DNA of 64,000 bases from Amycolatopsis vastitatis (GTDB lineage Bacteria > Actinomycetota > Actinomycetes > Mycobacteriales > Pseudonocardiaceae): assembly GCF_002234595.1 (NCBI RefSeq), contig NZ_NMUL01000007.1, positions 434,001 to 498,000 of the forward strand, given 5' to 3'. The translations under genes were made by a program, and so were the position numbers. Within the stretch, counting starts at the first letter, position 1. Every line of letters starts with the position of its first letter. The notes beneath the pieces were generated by a model. That model was not told where the DNA came from. It ran no database searches and saw only the letters and a list, made by a program, of their open reading frames with translations. Of the stretch, positions 1 through 7,356 are shown in pieces.

Positions 1-664
1 AGGTCAGGAAGCAGATCTGCACCGCCGTGCCCTCGCTCACCCCGAAGGTGTCGTGACCGAGGTAGAACCCCAGCTGCAACGCCAGCGCCAGCCCACCGCC
101 CAGGTACCCGAACGCCCAGCCCTTCGCCGAGATGTCGTCCCGCTCGTCCGGCCCGCCGATGTCCACCAGGAACGAGTAGTACACGACCAGCGAACCGCCG
201 TAGCCGATGTTGGCCACGATGAACAGCACCGCACCCAGCTGCCAGTCCGAGCCCGCCAGGAAGAACATCGCCGCCGCGGCCACCGCGCCCAGGAACGCGA
301 ACCCGCCCAGGATCCGCCGCTTGTTGTGGCTGCGGTCGGCCACCGCGCCGGCGATCGGCAGCACCAGCACCTGCACCACCGTCGCCACCGACAGCAGGTA
401 GCCCCACACCGAACCGGCCGGGAAGTGCAGCCCGAACAACGTCACGTCGCAGTTGTGCAGCGTGTCCGCCTTACCCGCGGCGTCCAGGCACGCACGGTCC
501 CCGTTAAGGGTGAAGTTCTTCTTCGCGTCCTCGGCCGCGATCGAGCTCATCGACAGCGCGCCGAACACCGTCGTCGTCGACGAATAGAACGGCGAATTCG
601 CCCAGTCGTAGAAATACCAGCCCCAGCGCTCGCGCTTGGTCGAGCGCGTCCCGGCCAGCGTCAT
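1..664 (-). CDS. MFS transporter, UMF1/Atg22-like (partial)
   Basis: N-terminal 221 residues of a membrane transporter whose 3' end lies outside the window. The protein opens with a basic stretch and WGWYFYDWANSPF, the aromatic/DWANS signature I associate with the UMF1 (Atg22-like) branch of the major facilitator superfamily. Several hydrophobic segments follow, with a short loop ADRSHNKRR matching the MFS DRxxRR-type motif between TM2 and TM3. The ATG at 664 was chosen because AAGGAG sits 8 nt upstream. It is divergent from the Rpf-like gene across about 245 bp. The substrate cannot be told from sequence. Confidence 0.75.
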   Translation of the reverse strand, partial: MTLAGTRSTKRERWGWYFYDWANSPFYSSTTTVFGALSMSSIAAEDAKKNFTLNGDRACLDAAGKADTLHNCDVTLFGLHFPAGSVWGYLLSVATVVQVLVLPIAGAVADRSHNKRRILGGFAFLGAVAAAAMFFLAGSDWQLGAVLFIVANIGYGGSLVVYYSFLVDIGGPDERDDISAKGWAFGYLGGGLALALQLGFYLGHDTFGVSEGTAVQICFLT

Positions 665-908
665 CCACGGCTCCTTCGCCTCGGGAACTTCCAGGTCAGC
701 GCGGAGACTACGGGGAGGTAGCAGACCCGGTGACCGCACCGCCGAAACCGTGTCCGGTTTGTCGCTTCGTGATCATCCGCCACCACCGGACGACACCCCG
801 TCCACGCGTCACGGCGTGTCGCCGGCAAACGTGAACACTGTTTCATGTGAGACTGAAGGGCAGAGTGTGTCTGTTGTGGCCAACGGGACACGCTCCTACT
901 GTGCTCGC

Positions 909-1577
909 ATGATCCAGAACCGCCGACGCACCGTGGCGAGAGTCCTGCTCCTCGCCTTCGCCGCCATGGGTCTGCAGCTCACCATCCCCGCCGTCGCCTC
1001 CGCCGACCCCGCGGCGACCGCCTGGGCCCAGCTCCGCATGTGCGAATCGAGCGGCCGCTACGCCACCAACACCGGCAACGGCTACTACGGCGCCTACCAG
1101 TTCAACCTCACCACCTGGCGCAGCGTCGGCGGACAAGGCCGCCCCGACCAGGCCGCCCCCGCCGAACAGGACTACCGCGCCCTCTACCTCTACCGCATGC
1201 GCGGCTGGCAACCCTGGCAATGCGCCGGCATGCTCAAACTCACCGGCGACGCCGACGCCCGCAGCAAACGCGTCCCCACCTACGCCGAAGCCGCCTACAT
1301 CGGCGGCGAAGGCCTGCCCACCCCGCCCCCCGGCCCCGGCGGCCCCAAACCCGCCTGGCCCGGCGTCGTCTACTCCTACGGCGACTGCGCCGCACCCCTC
1401 AAGACGTTCCAGCTCCGCATGAACGCCTTCGGCTACGGCTTCACCGGCACCGGCTGCTACCTCGAGAAAACCCGCACCGCCGTCCTCGACCTCCAACGCG
1501 CCAACGGCATCAAGGACAGCGGCCTCCTCGGCCCCAAGACCTGGGAAGCCGCCTGGACCGGCAAACCACCCCGCTGA
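909..1577 (+). CDS. Rpf-like transglycosylase with peptidoglycan-binding domain
   Basis: Secreted 222-residue cell-wall hydrolase. Residues 1-32 are a signal peptide (basic N-terminus, hydrophobic core, cleavage after VASA). The mature protein begins with the resuscitation-promoting-factor/lysozyme-like fold: AWAQLRMCESSGRY with catalytic Glu46, then NGYYGAYQFNLTTW. After a Pro/Gly-rich linker, residues of about 150-222 form a putative peptidoglycan-binding domain (TRTAVLDLQRANGI...GLLGPKTW). The family cleaves glycan strands and helps dormant cells resume growth. The ATG at 909 gives a proper signal peptide; the longer in-frame extension upstream is not convincing. The upstream 245 bp was inspected for a c-di-AMP (ydaO) riboswitch and none could be supported. 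Confidence 0.85.
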   Translation: MIQNRRRTVARVLLLAFAAMGLQLTIPAVASADPAATAWAQLRMCESSGRYATNTGNGYYGAYQFNLTTWRSVGGQGRPDQAAPAEQDYRALYLYRMRGWQPWQCAGMLKLTGDADARSKRVPTYAEAAYIGGEGLPTPPPGPGGPKPAWPGVVYSYGDCAAPLKTFQLRMNAFGYGFTGTGCYLEKTRTAVLDLQRANGIKDSGLLGPKTWEAAWTGKPPR

Positions 1578-1581
1578 CCAC

Positions 1582-2373
1582 TCACGACTCTTGGGACTGC
1601 CGCCAGACACCCCGCTCGATCAGCACCTCACGCAGCAGATCCGGCCGATCCGTCACGATCCCGTGCACACCCAGGTCCAGCAGCATCCGCATCTCCGCCG
1701 GATCGTCGATCGTCCACGTGTGCACCTCGATCCCGGACCGCCCCGCGATCGACAGGAACGCCTTGTCCACCACCCGCAACGCACCCTGCCGCACCGGCAC
1801 CTGAGCCATCGCCCCCAGCACCAGCCGCCCCAGCGGCAGCAACGGCAGCTTCCCCCGCGCCCACAACGCCAACGCCGACCGCGGCCCCATCGCCGTCGCC
1901 AGCTTCGGCCCCGCCAGCTTCCGCAACCGCACCAGCCGCGCATCCGAAAACGCCGCCGCCGCCACCCGGTCGTACGCCTTCGTCCGCTCCAGCACCGCGA
2001 CGAACGGCTCCACCGCCCGATCGGCCTTCACATCGACGTTGAACCGCGCGTCCGGCAGCTCCTCCAGCACGTCCTCCAGCCGCGAAAGCGGCGCCTTCCC
2101 AGCCACCTTGACGTGCTTCAGCTGCTCCCACGTCTGCGCCGCGATCGGCCCCGACCCGTCCGTCGTCCGATCAAGGTGCGGGTCGTGGTGCACCACCACC
2201 ACACCATCCGCCGTCGCGTGCACATCCGTCTCGAGATACCGATACCCCTCGGCACACGCCCGCTTGAACGCCGGCAGCGAATTCTCCAAACCGTCCAGCT
2301 CGCCGAGGTGCCACCCCCGGTGGGCGAAGGCACGCGGCAGCGGATCGGCCAGATACGGAAACGACACCTGCAT
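1582..2373 (-). CDS. Glycerophosphodiester phosphodiesterase
   Basis: 263-residue GDPD-family TIM-barrel enzyme that hydrolyses glycerophosphodiesters to glycerol-3-phosphate and an alcohol. Visible motifs are AHRGW near residue 17, GLENSLPAF, YLETDVHAT and HDPHLDRTTDG, which supply the metal ligands and catalytic histidines. The C-terminal barrel strands VHTWTIDDP and GVHGIVTDRPD are also typical. There is no signal peptide, so it is probably cytosolic. It converges on the Rpf-like gene with a 4-nt gap. Confidence 0.9.
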   Translation of the reverse strand: MQVSFPYLADPLPRAFAHRGWHLGELDGLENSLPAFKRACAEGYRYLETDVHATADGVVVVHHDPHLDRTTDGSGPIAAQTWEQLKHVKVAGKAPLSRLEDVLEELPDARFNVDVKADRAVEPFVAVLERTKAYDRVAAAAFSDARLVRLRKLAGPKLATAMGPRSALALWARGKLPLLPLGRLVLGAMAQVPVRQGALRVVDKAFLSIAGRSGIEVHTWTIDDPAEMRMLLDLGVHGIVTDRPDLLREVLIERGVWRQSQES

Positions 2374-2439
2374 CCCTCAAGTGTGCACTTCCGCCATGAC
2401 CCCGGCATGAGCAAACGATGGCCAGCTAGGGTCTCCCGA

Positions 2440-2820
2440 GTGAGGGAAGCCGCCGAACTAGCCCAGCCCGCCCCCGTCGACCTCGTCCCTGGCCGCCGCG
2501 GCGCGCCCCGGCACTGCGGCTGGTGCGGACGGCGCCTCCCCGAAGGCGGCAACGTCGGCCGCCGCCGCCGCTACTGCGGCCAGTCCTGCCGCCAGCGCGC
2601 CTACGAACGCCGCACCGCACTCCAGCGCAGCGGACTCCCCGAAGACGCCGTCGTGCTTTCGGACACCGAAGTCGCCGCCCTCCAGGACCGCCTCTTCCAG
2701 CTCCGCTGCGCGGCCGAAGACATCGTCACCGCCGCCGAGGACGGCTCCGACGCCCGCGAACTGCGCGCACTGGCCCTCGAAGTCGCCCGAGCCGCCAAAG
2801 ACCTCGAACAACTCCGCTGA
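2440..2820 (+). CDS. Small zinc-knuckle protein of unknown function
   Basis: 126 residues with a putative zinc-binding block CGWCGRRLPEGG followed by GRRRRYCGQSCRQRAYERR, then a charged helical C-terminus rich in Ala/Glu/Arg. The family was not recognised. The GTG at 2440 is preferred over the in-frame ATG at 2407 because TAGGGT, a good -10 hexamer, ends only a few bases before it, implying a leaderless transcript. It converges closely on the tyrosine recombinase. The pattern CG..LP...GR..R[YF]C recurs in the coiled-coil protein beside the second recombinase (27128-28177). Confidence 0.7.
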   Translation: MREAAELAQPAPVDLVPGRRGAPRHCGWCGRRLPEGGNVGRRRRYCGQSCRQRAYERRTALQRSGLPEDAVVLSDTEVAALQDRLFQLRCAAEDIVTAAEDGSDARELRALALEVARAAKDLEQLR

Positions 2821-2828
2821 CCGGGACC

Positions 2829-3791
2829 TCACCCCAAACCATCCAGGGCCCGGTACGTCCGGTTGCTCGCCGCCGCCGCCCGCTGCTCCCGGCCGGTCGC
2901 CTCGATGTAGTTCTGGCTCGTCGCCAGGCTCGCGTGCCCCAGCAACGCCATGATCTCCGACGCCGTCGCCCCGTCCTCCGCCAGCCGCGTCGCGAACGTG
3001 TGCCGCAACGCGTGCAGATTCGCCCCCACCGGCACCCGGTCGTGCAACCCCGCACCCCGGTAACACGACTTCACCAGGTACTCCAGCGCACCCCGCCCGA
3101 TCGGCTCACCCGCCCGATCCAGCAACAACGGCGAACCAGGGGAGAAGCGCACGTTCGGGAACCGCACCCGGCACGACTCCCGGTACCGCTCGATCAGCTC
3201 CGCCAGCACCGGCTGCACCGGAATCGACCGGTCCCGGCTGCCCTTCCCCTTCACGTGCAACCGCAGCTCACCGGCACGCCCCACGAGCGACCTCGACGTC
3301 AGCGCGCGCATCTCCGCCGCCCGCAACCCGGCCACCAGCCCCAGCGCGATCACCAGCACGTCCCGCTCCGGCCACGGGTCCCGCGCGCGCCGCGAACCCG
3401 CGGCCGCCGCCGACAACAGCTGCTCCGGGGTTTCCTCACCCCGCAACGGTTTCGGCGTGAGCGCCGGCGTCCGCGGCCGCGCCACGGCACCCATCGGATT
3501 GCCTTCCAGGAGACCGTCGGCCACGCAGAACGTGAGGAACTGGTTCCACGTCGACCAAGCCCGCAGCACCGAACTCTTCGCGTGGCCGTCCGCGAACGCC
3601 CCGAACACCGAGCGCAGCGCGGGCCCGGTGAGGTCGGCGACCTCCAGGTCCTCGGCCGGACGGCCGAGCTCCGAAACCAGGAGAGTGGTGATCCCGGCCA
3701 GGTCCCGGCGGTAGGCGTCGGTGGTGTGCGGAGAGTCCTTGCGAGGACGGCGGGCGGCGAAGAAGGCTTGCTGGGCCTCGGAAACCTTCAT
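2829..3791 (-). CDS. Tyrosine recombinase (XerC/D-like) next to dif
   Basis: 320-residue tyrosine recombinase. The N-terminal SAM-like DNA-binding domain begins SPHTTDAYRRDL at about residue 20. The catalytic domain shows Arg157 (GLRAAEM), Lys181/183 in a beta-hairpin (VKGKGSRDR), His260 and Arg263 (HALRHTFAT), His286 (LLGHAS) and nucleophile Tyr295 (SQNYIE). The MKVSEAQQ start at 3791 gives normal Xer length; an ATG at 3857 inside the upstream palindrome would add 22 residues, and no clear ribosome-binding site decides between them. It lies about 500 bp from dif, but it could be a dedicated recombinase of a small element rather than the housekeeping XerC or XerD. Confidence 0.88.
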   Translation of the reverse strand: MKVSEAQQAFFAARRPRKDSPHTTDAYRRDLAGITTLLVSELGRPAEDLEVADLTGPALRSVFGAFADGHAKSSVLRAWSTWNQFLTFCVADGLLEGNPMGAVARPRTPALTPKPLRGEETPEQLLSAAAAGSRRARDPWPERDVLVIALGLVAGLRAAEMRALTSRSLVGRAGELRLHVKGKGSRDRSIPVQPVLAELIERYRESCRVRFPNVRFSPGSPLLLDRAGEPIGRGALEYLVKSCYRGAGLHDRVPVGANLHALRHTFATRLAEDGATASEIMALLGHASLATSQNYIEATGREQRAAAASNRTYRALDGLG

Positions 3792-3838
3792 GTGGATCTT
3801 GTACCGCACACCACCGACAGTTTCCGCGGCCGGGTCCG

Positions 3839-3886
3839 AACCCGGCGTTTCATGCATAATGGCAATTATGCATGAAACGCCGGGTT
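3839..3886. repeat. 48-bp perfect inverted repeat, AT-rich core
   Basis: Two perfectly complementary 22-bp arms (3839-3860 and 3865-3886) flank a 4-bp centre GGCA. The inner part is AT-rich (CATAAT...ATTATG) in otherwise GC-rich DNA. The arms contain ATAA and TTATG at the same spacing as the dif half-sites 450 bp away. It lies just upstream of the preferred recombinase start. It may be a symmetric recombination site, an operator, or both; a simple terminator is unlikely because it sits upstream of the gene. Confidence 0.9.
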
Positions 3887-4307
3887 GACCGAGGAAGATC
3901 CCCTCGGGGGACACGGCACTCTCCGGAGACCGTTTCGGGCCCTCGGAGCCCCGCCAGGGATGCGCACACATGTTCGACAACCTTGGCCGGCGCCGGCAGG
4001 GCCTGAAGCCTGAGCCGCCGGGCCGGGATGCGCCGGACCAACTCTTGTCGATCAGCACTTCGGCGCCTAATCCTTGCCATAGTTTCGTCACCGTGACGTT
4101 TTACGGTCGGGTGACGGGACCTCGCGTCCGCGACCCTCAGGGGATGCTTCGGGGGTTCCGGAGAGGCGAGATTGAGTGGCCTCTTGGGCAAGCCGCCGTG
4201 GAAACCCTCACAGGAGCCGTCCTGGCGAAGCGAACACCCTCACGCAAGCCAGGCGGCCACGTCCGGGTTCTTCCGCCCCTCTCGAACCTCGCTCCAGCAG
4301 GTCCCCA
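3887..4307. other. Non-coding stretch between palindrome and dif
   Basis: About 420 bp with open frames on both strands but none with a recognisable protein family, ribosome-binding site or start. It is somewhat less GC-rich than its surroundings. No repeats or RNA gene were recognised. It may be decayed DNA between the recombinase and dif. Confidence 0.5.
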
Positions 4308-4335
4308 AGTGCCGATAATGTACATTATGTCAAGT
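4308..4335 (+). other. dif chromosome dimer resolution site
   Basis: 28 bp matching the actinobacterial dif consensus as I recall it: a left arm ending GCCGATAA, a 6-bp centre TGTACA and a right arm TTATGTCAAGT. The XerC/XerD recombinases resolve chromosome dimers here in the terminus region. It lies immediately downstream of the SRPBCC gene that ends at 4340. Only the first bases of the left arm depart from the consensus. Confidence 0.88.
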
Positions 4336-4339
4336 AACG

Positions 4340-4780
4340 TCAGTGCCAGTCGCTGATCTGCACGTCGCGCGGGCTCGGGGCGCCTTCCCCGGTCTCGACG
4401 AGCTGCTTGAGGCTCATCAGGTAGATCGCCCACTTCGTGCTGCAGTGGTGCATGAACTCGACCTGCTCGCGCCAGCCTTCGTGCTTGAACAGGATGATCG
4501 TGTAGTCCTGGCGCTGTTCGAGGTCCCACCGGATCGTCGTGCCGATCCACTCCGGCGGTCCGTCGACGACTTCCCAGCGCACGAGCTTTCCCGGGTCGAG
4601 TTCGAGCACCTTCATGTCGAAGCCGCCCGGAATGAAACGGAACGAGATGACGCCGCCGGGTTCGGTGTCCCCCAGGGTCTTTTCGGTCCACCAGCCCGAC
4701 AGGCCGTCGAGTGTGGTGATCGCTTCGTAGACGTTGTCCGGGGTGGTGTTGTGGATGCCGATGCGGTGCAGGATGTCCAT
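4340..4780 (-). CDS. SRPBCC (AHSA1-like) domain protein
   Basis: 146-residue START/Bet v 1-like fold protein of the AHSA1 type. It begins with HRIGIHNTTPDNVYEAITTLDGLSGWWTE, the typical first strand, helices and WW of this family, and has later strands around VLELDPGKLVRWEV. Such proteins bind small hydrophobic ligands, but no catalytic residue is evident. It is the third gene of an operon with an ArsR regulator and a second SRPBCC protein. Its stop lies 4 bp from dif. Confidence 0.82.
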   Translation of the reverse strand: MDILHRIGIHNTTPDNVYEAITTLDGLSGWWTEKTLGDTEPGGVISFRFIPGGFDMKVLELDPGKLVRWEVVDGPPEWIGTTIRWDLEQRQDYTIILFKHEGWREQVEFMHHCSTKWAIYLMSLKQLVETGEGAPSPRDVQISDWH

Positions 4781-4782
4781 GG

Positions 4783-5115
4783 CTAGCGGTTCCTTTCGAT
4801 GGTTTCGGCGATCTGCTTGATGCGGCGGAGCCGGGCGTCCCAGGCGTTGCCGACGTCGGTGAGCTGGGCGACGGCGCGGGCGAGCTGGGCTTCGTCGACG
4901 TGGAACTGTTTTTCGCGTCCGGCGCTGCGGGCGTGGACGAGGCCGGCGCGGTCGAGGACGGCGAGGTGTTTGGCCACGGCCTGCCGGGTCACCGGGAGGT
5001 GGTCGCTGAGGCTGGTCGCCGTTCCGCTCCCCTCGTTCAGCAGCAGGTCGAGCATGCGGCGCCGGGTCGGGTCGCCGATGGCCGACCAGAGGTCGTCGTC
5101 CACGGCGGTGCTCAC
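4783..5115 (-). CDS. ArsR-family transcriptional regulator
   Basis: 110-residue winged-helix repressor. It opens LWSAIGDPTRRRMLDLLL, followed by the recognition helix region LPVTRQAVAKHLAVLDRAGLV and a wing with GREKQFHVD. No Cys metal-binding motif is visible, so it belongs to the SdpR-like, SRPBCC-associated kind rather than the metal sensors. The GTG start at 5115 overlaps the stop of the upstream SRPBCC gene (GTGA). It probably represses the operon through the GCAAC-N5-GTTGC dyads upstream of 5561. Confidence 0.88.
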   Translation of the reverse strand: MSTAVDDDLWSAIGDPTRRRMLDLLLNEGSGTATSLSDHLPVTRQAVAKHLAVLDRAGLVHARSAGREKQFHVDEAQLARAVAQLTDVGNAWDARLRRIKQIAETIERNR

Positions 5116-5561
5116 CGGGTGGCTCCGGCGACCTTGGCGGCGTAGGCGGGCAGCCGGGACAGGAAGCGGTCCCAGCCGTTGGCGTGGTCGTCGTACTCGG
5201 CGACGAGCTTGGCTTCGTCCCAGCCGCGCTCGCGGAAGCCGGTTTCGGTCATCCGCAGGCGGGTTCCGGTGCCGGCGGCTTCGAGTTCGAAGACGACGAG
5301 GAACGAGTTGCCGGGTGCGGCGGTCTCCCCCTCGGCGTGGGCCCAGCGGAAGGAGAAGAGCTTCGGGGGGACCGCGTCGACGACGGTGAACTGGACCCAG
5401 GTGCCGCCGAAGCCGATGCGTCCCGCTCCCCCGGGTTCGGCGGGGTACTCGGCTTCGTCGGGCCACCATTCGCGGACGTGCTCGGGGCTGCTCACGACGT
5501 CGAAGACGACTTCGGGGGCGGCGTCGATGTGGATTTCGCGTTCGAGTGTTCCGTATTCCAT
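5112..5561 (-). CDS. SRPBCC (AHSA1-like) domain protein
   Basis: 149-residue first gene of the three-gene ArsR operon. It starts LEREIHIDAAPEVVFDVVSSPEHVREWWPDE, a standard AHSA1 N-terminus, and ends with ANGWDRFLSRLPAYAAKV, the long C-terminal helix that closes the ligand pocket. The ligand is unknown. AHSA1 proteins encoded with SdpR-like ArsR regulators are common in actinomycetes. The promoter region carries two repressor-type dyads. Confidence 0.85.
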   Translation of the reverse strand: MEYGTLEREIHIDAAPEVVFDVVSSPEHVREWWPDEAEYPAEPGGAGRIGFGGTWVQFTVVDAVPPKLFSFRWAHAEGETAAPGNSFLVVFELEAAGTGTRLRMTETGFRERGWDEAKLVAEYDDHANGWDRFLSRLPAYAAKVAGATR

Positions 5562-5574
5562 CCCGGCTCCTTGT

Positions 5575-5634
5575 GCAACGTTTGGTTGCGTTTCACGTTA
5601 GCTCAGCCGGGACACATGTGCAACCTTCAGTTGC
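5575..5634. promoter_or_regulatory. Twin ArsR-type operators GCAAC-N5-GTTGC
   Basis: Two dyads with the same half-sites and spacing, GCAAC N5 GTTGC, at 5575-5589 and 5620-5634, 45 bp centre to centre. The first lies just upstream of the SRPBCC-ArsR operon and the second inside the 3' end of the acetyltransferase gene. The spacing and the neighbouring ArsR gene suggest autoregulation; binding is inferred. Confidence 0.7.
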
Positions 5635-6108
5635 GCAAAGGTCCTTCTGGAACCAGGCGACGTCGCGCCAGGCGCCGTGCTTCCAGCCGACGCGGCGGTA
5701 GACCCCGGCCGGTTCGAAGCCCAGTGCGCGGTGCAGCCCGGTGCTGGCGTCGTTCGGGAGTGTCACGCCCGCGAAGGCGCGGTGGTATCCGCGTTGGCGC
5801 ACCCGCTCCAGGAGCGTTTCGTACAGTGCGCGTCCCGCGCCGGTGCGGCGTCGGCCTTGTTCGAGGTAGATGGTCGTCTCGCACGACCACCGGTAGGCGG
5901 CGCGCTCGGCGAAGCGGTGGGCGTAGGCGAAGCCGGCGACGCGTCCTTGGTCTTCGAGGACGAGCCACGTGTGGGCGCCGGCGATGCGGCGGGCCATTTC
6001 GGTGGTGCCGGGTGGCTCGGCTTCGAAGGAGATGACGGTGTCGGTGACGTAGGGCGCGTAGACGGCGAGGCAGGCGTCGGCGTCGTGCGTGGTGGCTTCT
6101 CGGATCAT
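5593..6108 (-). CDS. GNAT acetyltransferase, phosphinothricin acetyltransferase-like
   Basis: 171-residue GCN5-type N-acetyltransferase of the Pat/Bar branch. Diagnostic blocks are VISFEAEPPGTTEMARRI, WLVLEDQGRVAGFAYA, the AcCoA loop QGRRRTGAGRALYETLL and the C-terminal GFEPAGVYRRVGWKHGAWRDVAWFQ. The family acetylates phosphinothricin and related amino compounds or methionine sulfoximine. The last ten or so residues run through an ArsR-type operator sequence. It is transcribed divergently from the XRE-cupin gene. Confidence 0.87.
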   Translation of the reverse strand: MIREATTHDADACLAVYAPYVTDTVISFEAEPPGTTEMARRIAGAHTWLVLEDQGRVAGFAYAHRFAERAAYRWSCETTIYLEQGRRRTGAGRALYETLLERVRQRGYHRAFAGVTLPNDASTGLHRALGFEPAGVYRRVGWKHGAWRDVAWFQKDLCATEGCTCVPAELT

Positions 6109-6132
6109 GGCTCATATGGTAGCCAGATTGAG

Positions 6133-6147
6133 TCAGATAGTATCTGA
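6133..6147. promoter_or_regulatory. Perfect 15-bp palindrome, likely XRE operator
   Basis: TCAGATA and TATCTGA flank a single G in the 42-bp space between the divergent acetyltransferase and XRE-cupin starts, ending 3 bp before the XRE ATG. It is a natural candidate for autorepression by the XRE protein, possibly also affecting the acetyltransferase. Confidence 0.65.
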
Positions 6148-6150
6148 GTT

Positions 6151-6714
6151 ATGACCGACCCCCTGAGTGCTCGCTTGGCCGCCACCGTCAACGCGGCGCG
6201 GACGTCGCAAGGTCTTTCGGTGGCTCTGCTCGCGGAGCGATCGGGGGTTTCGCGAGCGATGATCGGCAAGATCGAGCGGGGCGACGTCCAGCCGACGGCG
6301 GCGTTGCTGGCGAAGCTGTCGGCGGCGCTGGGCATGACGCTGTCGGAGCTGATCGCGCGGGCCGAGGGTGACGAGCGGCGGCTGGTGCGCGCGGCGGAGC
6401 AGCCGGTGTGGGTGGATCCGGAGACGGGGTACCGGCGGCGGTCGGTCTCCCCCGCGGGTGGCCGTCCGCTGGAGCTGGTGGAGGTCGAGCTGCCGGCCGG
6501 GGCGGAGGTGGCGCTGGCGGCGGGGACGTATGCGTTCCTGCACCAGCAGATCTGGGTGCTGGCGGGGCATCTGCGGTTTCACGAGGGCGCGCAGGTGCAC
6601 GAACTCGACGCCGGGGACTGCCTGCAGCTGGGGCCGGCGGCGGACTGTGTGTTCGCGAACCCGGGGCTGGAGCCGTGCCGGTACCTGGTGGCCTTGGTGA
6701 AGCGGGGTACCTGA
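6151..6714 (+). CDS. XRE-family regulator with cupin domain
   Basis: 187 residues. An N-terminal helix-turn-helix (residues about 8-65: GLSVALLAERSGVSRAMIGKIERGDVQPTAALLAKLSAAL) is followed by a C-terminal cupin (about 110-185) with EVELPAGAEVALAAGTYAFLHQQIWVLAGHLRFHEGAQVHELDAGD. This architecture is typical of single-component regulators that sense a small metabolite or amino acid in the cupin. A perfect palindrome precedes the gene. Confidence 0.9.
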   Translation: MTDPLSARLAATVNAARTSQGLSVALLAERSGVSRAMIGKIERGDVQPTAALLAKLSAALGMTLSELIARAEGDERRLVRAAEQPVWVDPETGYRRRSVSPAGGRPLELVEVELPAGAEVALAAGTYAFLHQQIWVLAGHLRFHEGAQVHELDAGDCLQLGPAADCVFANPGLEPCRYLVALVKRGT

Positions 6715-6722
6715 CCGGGTCC

Positions 6723-7334
6723 TCAGCCGCGCAGGTCGAGGGCCGCCACGGCGTGGTCGAGCCAGGCGGCGAGGAAGCGGTCCGGCGCGAGGTCGCCGGG
6801 GGTGTGTCCGATGAGGACGTCGAGGATCGGGTAGTAGGTCAGCGACGCGACGAGCACCGCGGCGGTGGCTTCCGGGTCGGTCACCGGGGTTCTCCCCTGG
6901 TCCCGCAGCGTGGTGATCCATTCGGTCCCGCGGCGGTAGACGGTGGCGACGACGCCCTGCCACATCCGCTCGAACAGCTCGGGGAAGCCGGTGAATTCGC
7001 GGATCATCAGGCGGATGAGGTCGCGGTCGGCGGCCATGAAGGCCCAGACGACGTCGGCGAGGATGCGCAGGGCCTCGCGGGGGTCGTCCGGGAGGCGGGC
7101 GTCGGCGGTTTCCGCTGCGCGGGCGGTCAGGCGGGAGAGGTTGTCGTGCACGGCCGCTTCGAGGAGGGCGGCTTTGGACGGGAAGTGTTTGTAGAGCGCG
7201 CCGCTGCCGGGGTTGAGGCCGCAGGCGGCCTGGATGTCGGCGACGGAGGTGGCGTCGTAGCCGCGGGTGGCGAAGAGGTGGACGGCCTCGTCGAGGATGC
7301 GGCGGCGGGTGACGCCGGGGGTTGTTCGAGCCAT
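6723..7334 (-). CDS. TetR-family transcriptional regulator
   Basis: 203 residues with the N-terminal HTH RRRILDEAVHLFATRGYDATSVADIQAACGLNPGSGALYKHFPSKAALLEAAV. The C-terminal ligand-binding half is helical. It is divergent from an SRPBCC gene with only 22 bp between the starts, so promoters must overlap and transcripts are likely leaderless. The gap carries a short GAGA...TCTC dyad. Its probable target is its own gene and the SRPBCC neighbour. Confidence 0.9.
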   Translation of the reverse strand: MARTTPGVTRRRILDEAVHLFATRGYDATSVADIQAACGLNPGSGALYKHFPSKAALLEAAVHDNLSRLTARAAETADARLPDDPREALRILADVVWAFMAADRDLIRLMIREFTGFPELFERMWQGVVATVYRRGTEWITTLRDQGRTPVTDPEATAAVLVASLTYYPILDVLIGHTPGDLAPDRFLAAWLDHAVAALDLRG

Positions 7335-7356
7335 AGTGAGAAATTACTCTCTTTCT

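Noticed and set aside
665..908. Possible c-di-AMP (ydaO) riboswitch before the Rpf-like gene
   Set aside because: Such riboswitches often precede rpf genes, but I could not find the conserved paired elements on the plus strand here.
3970..4356. 128-codon frame running through dif
   Set aside because: No similarity, no ribosome-binding site, and it crosses the dif site; the stretch is best left non-coding.
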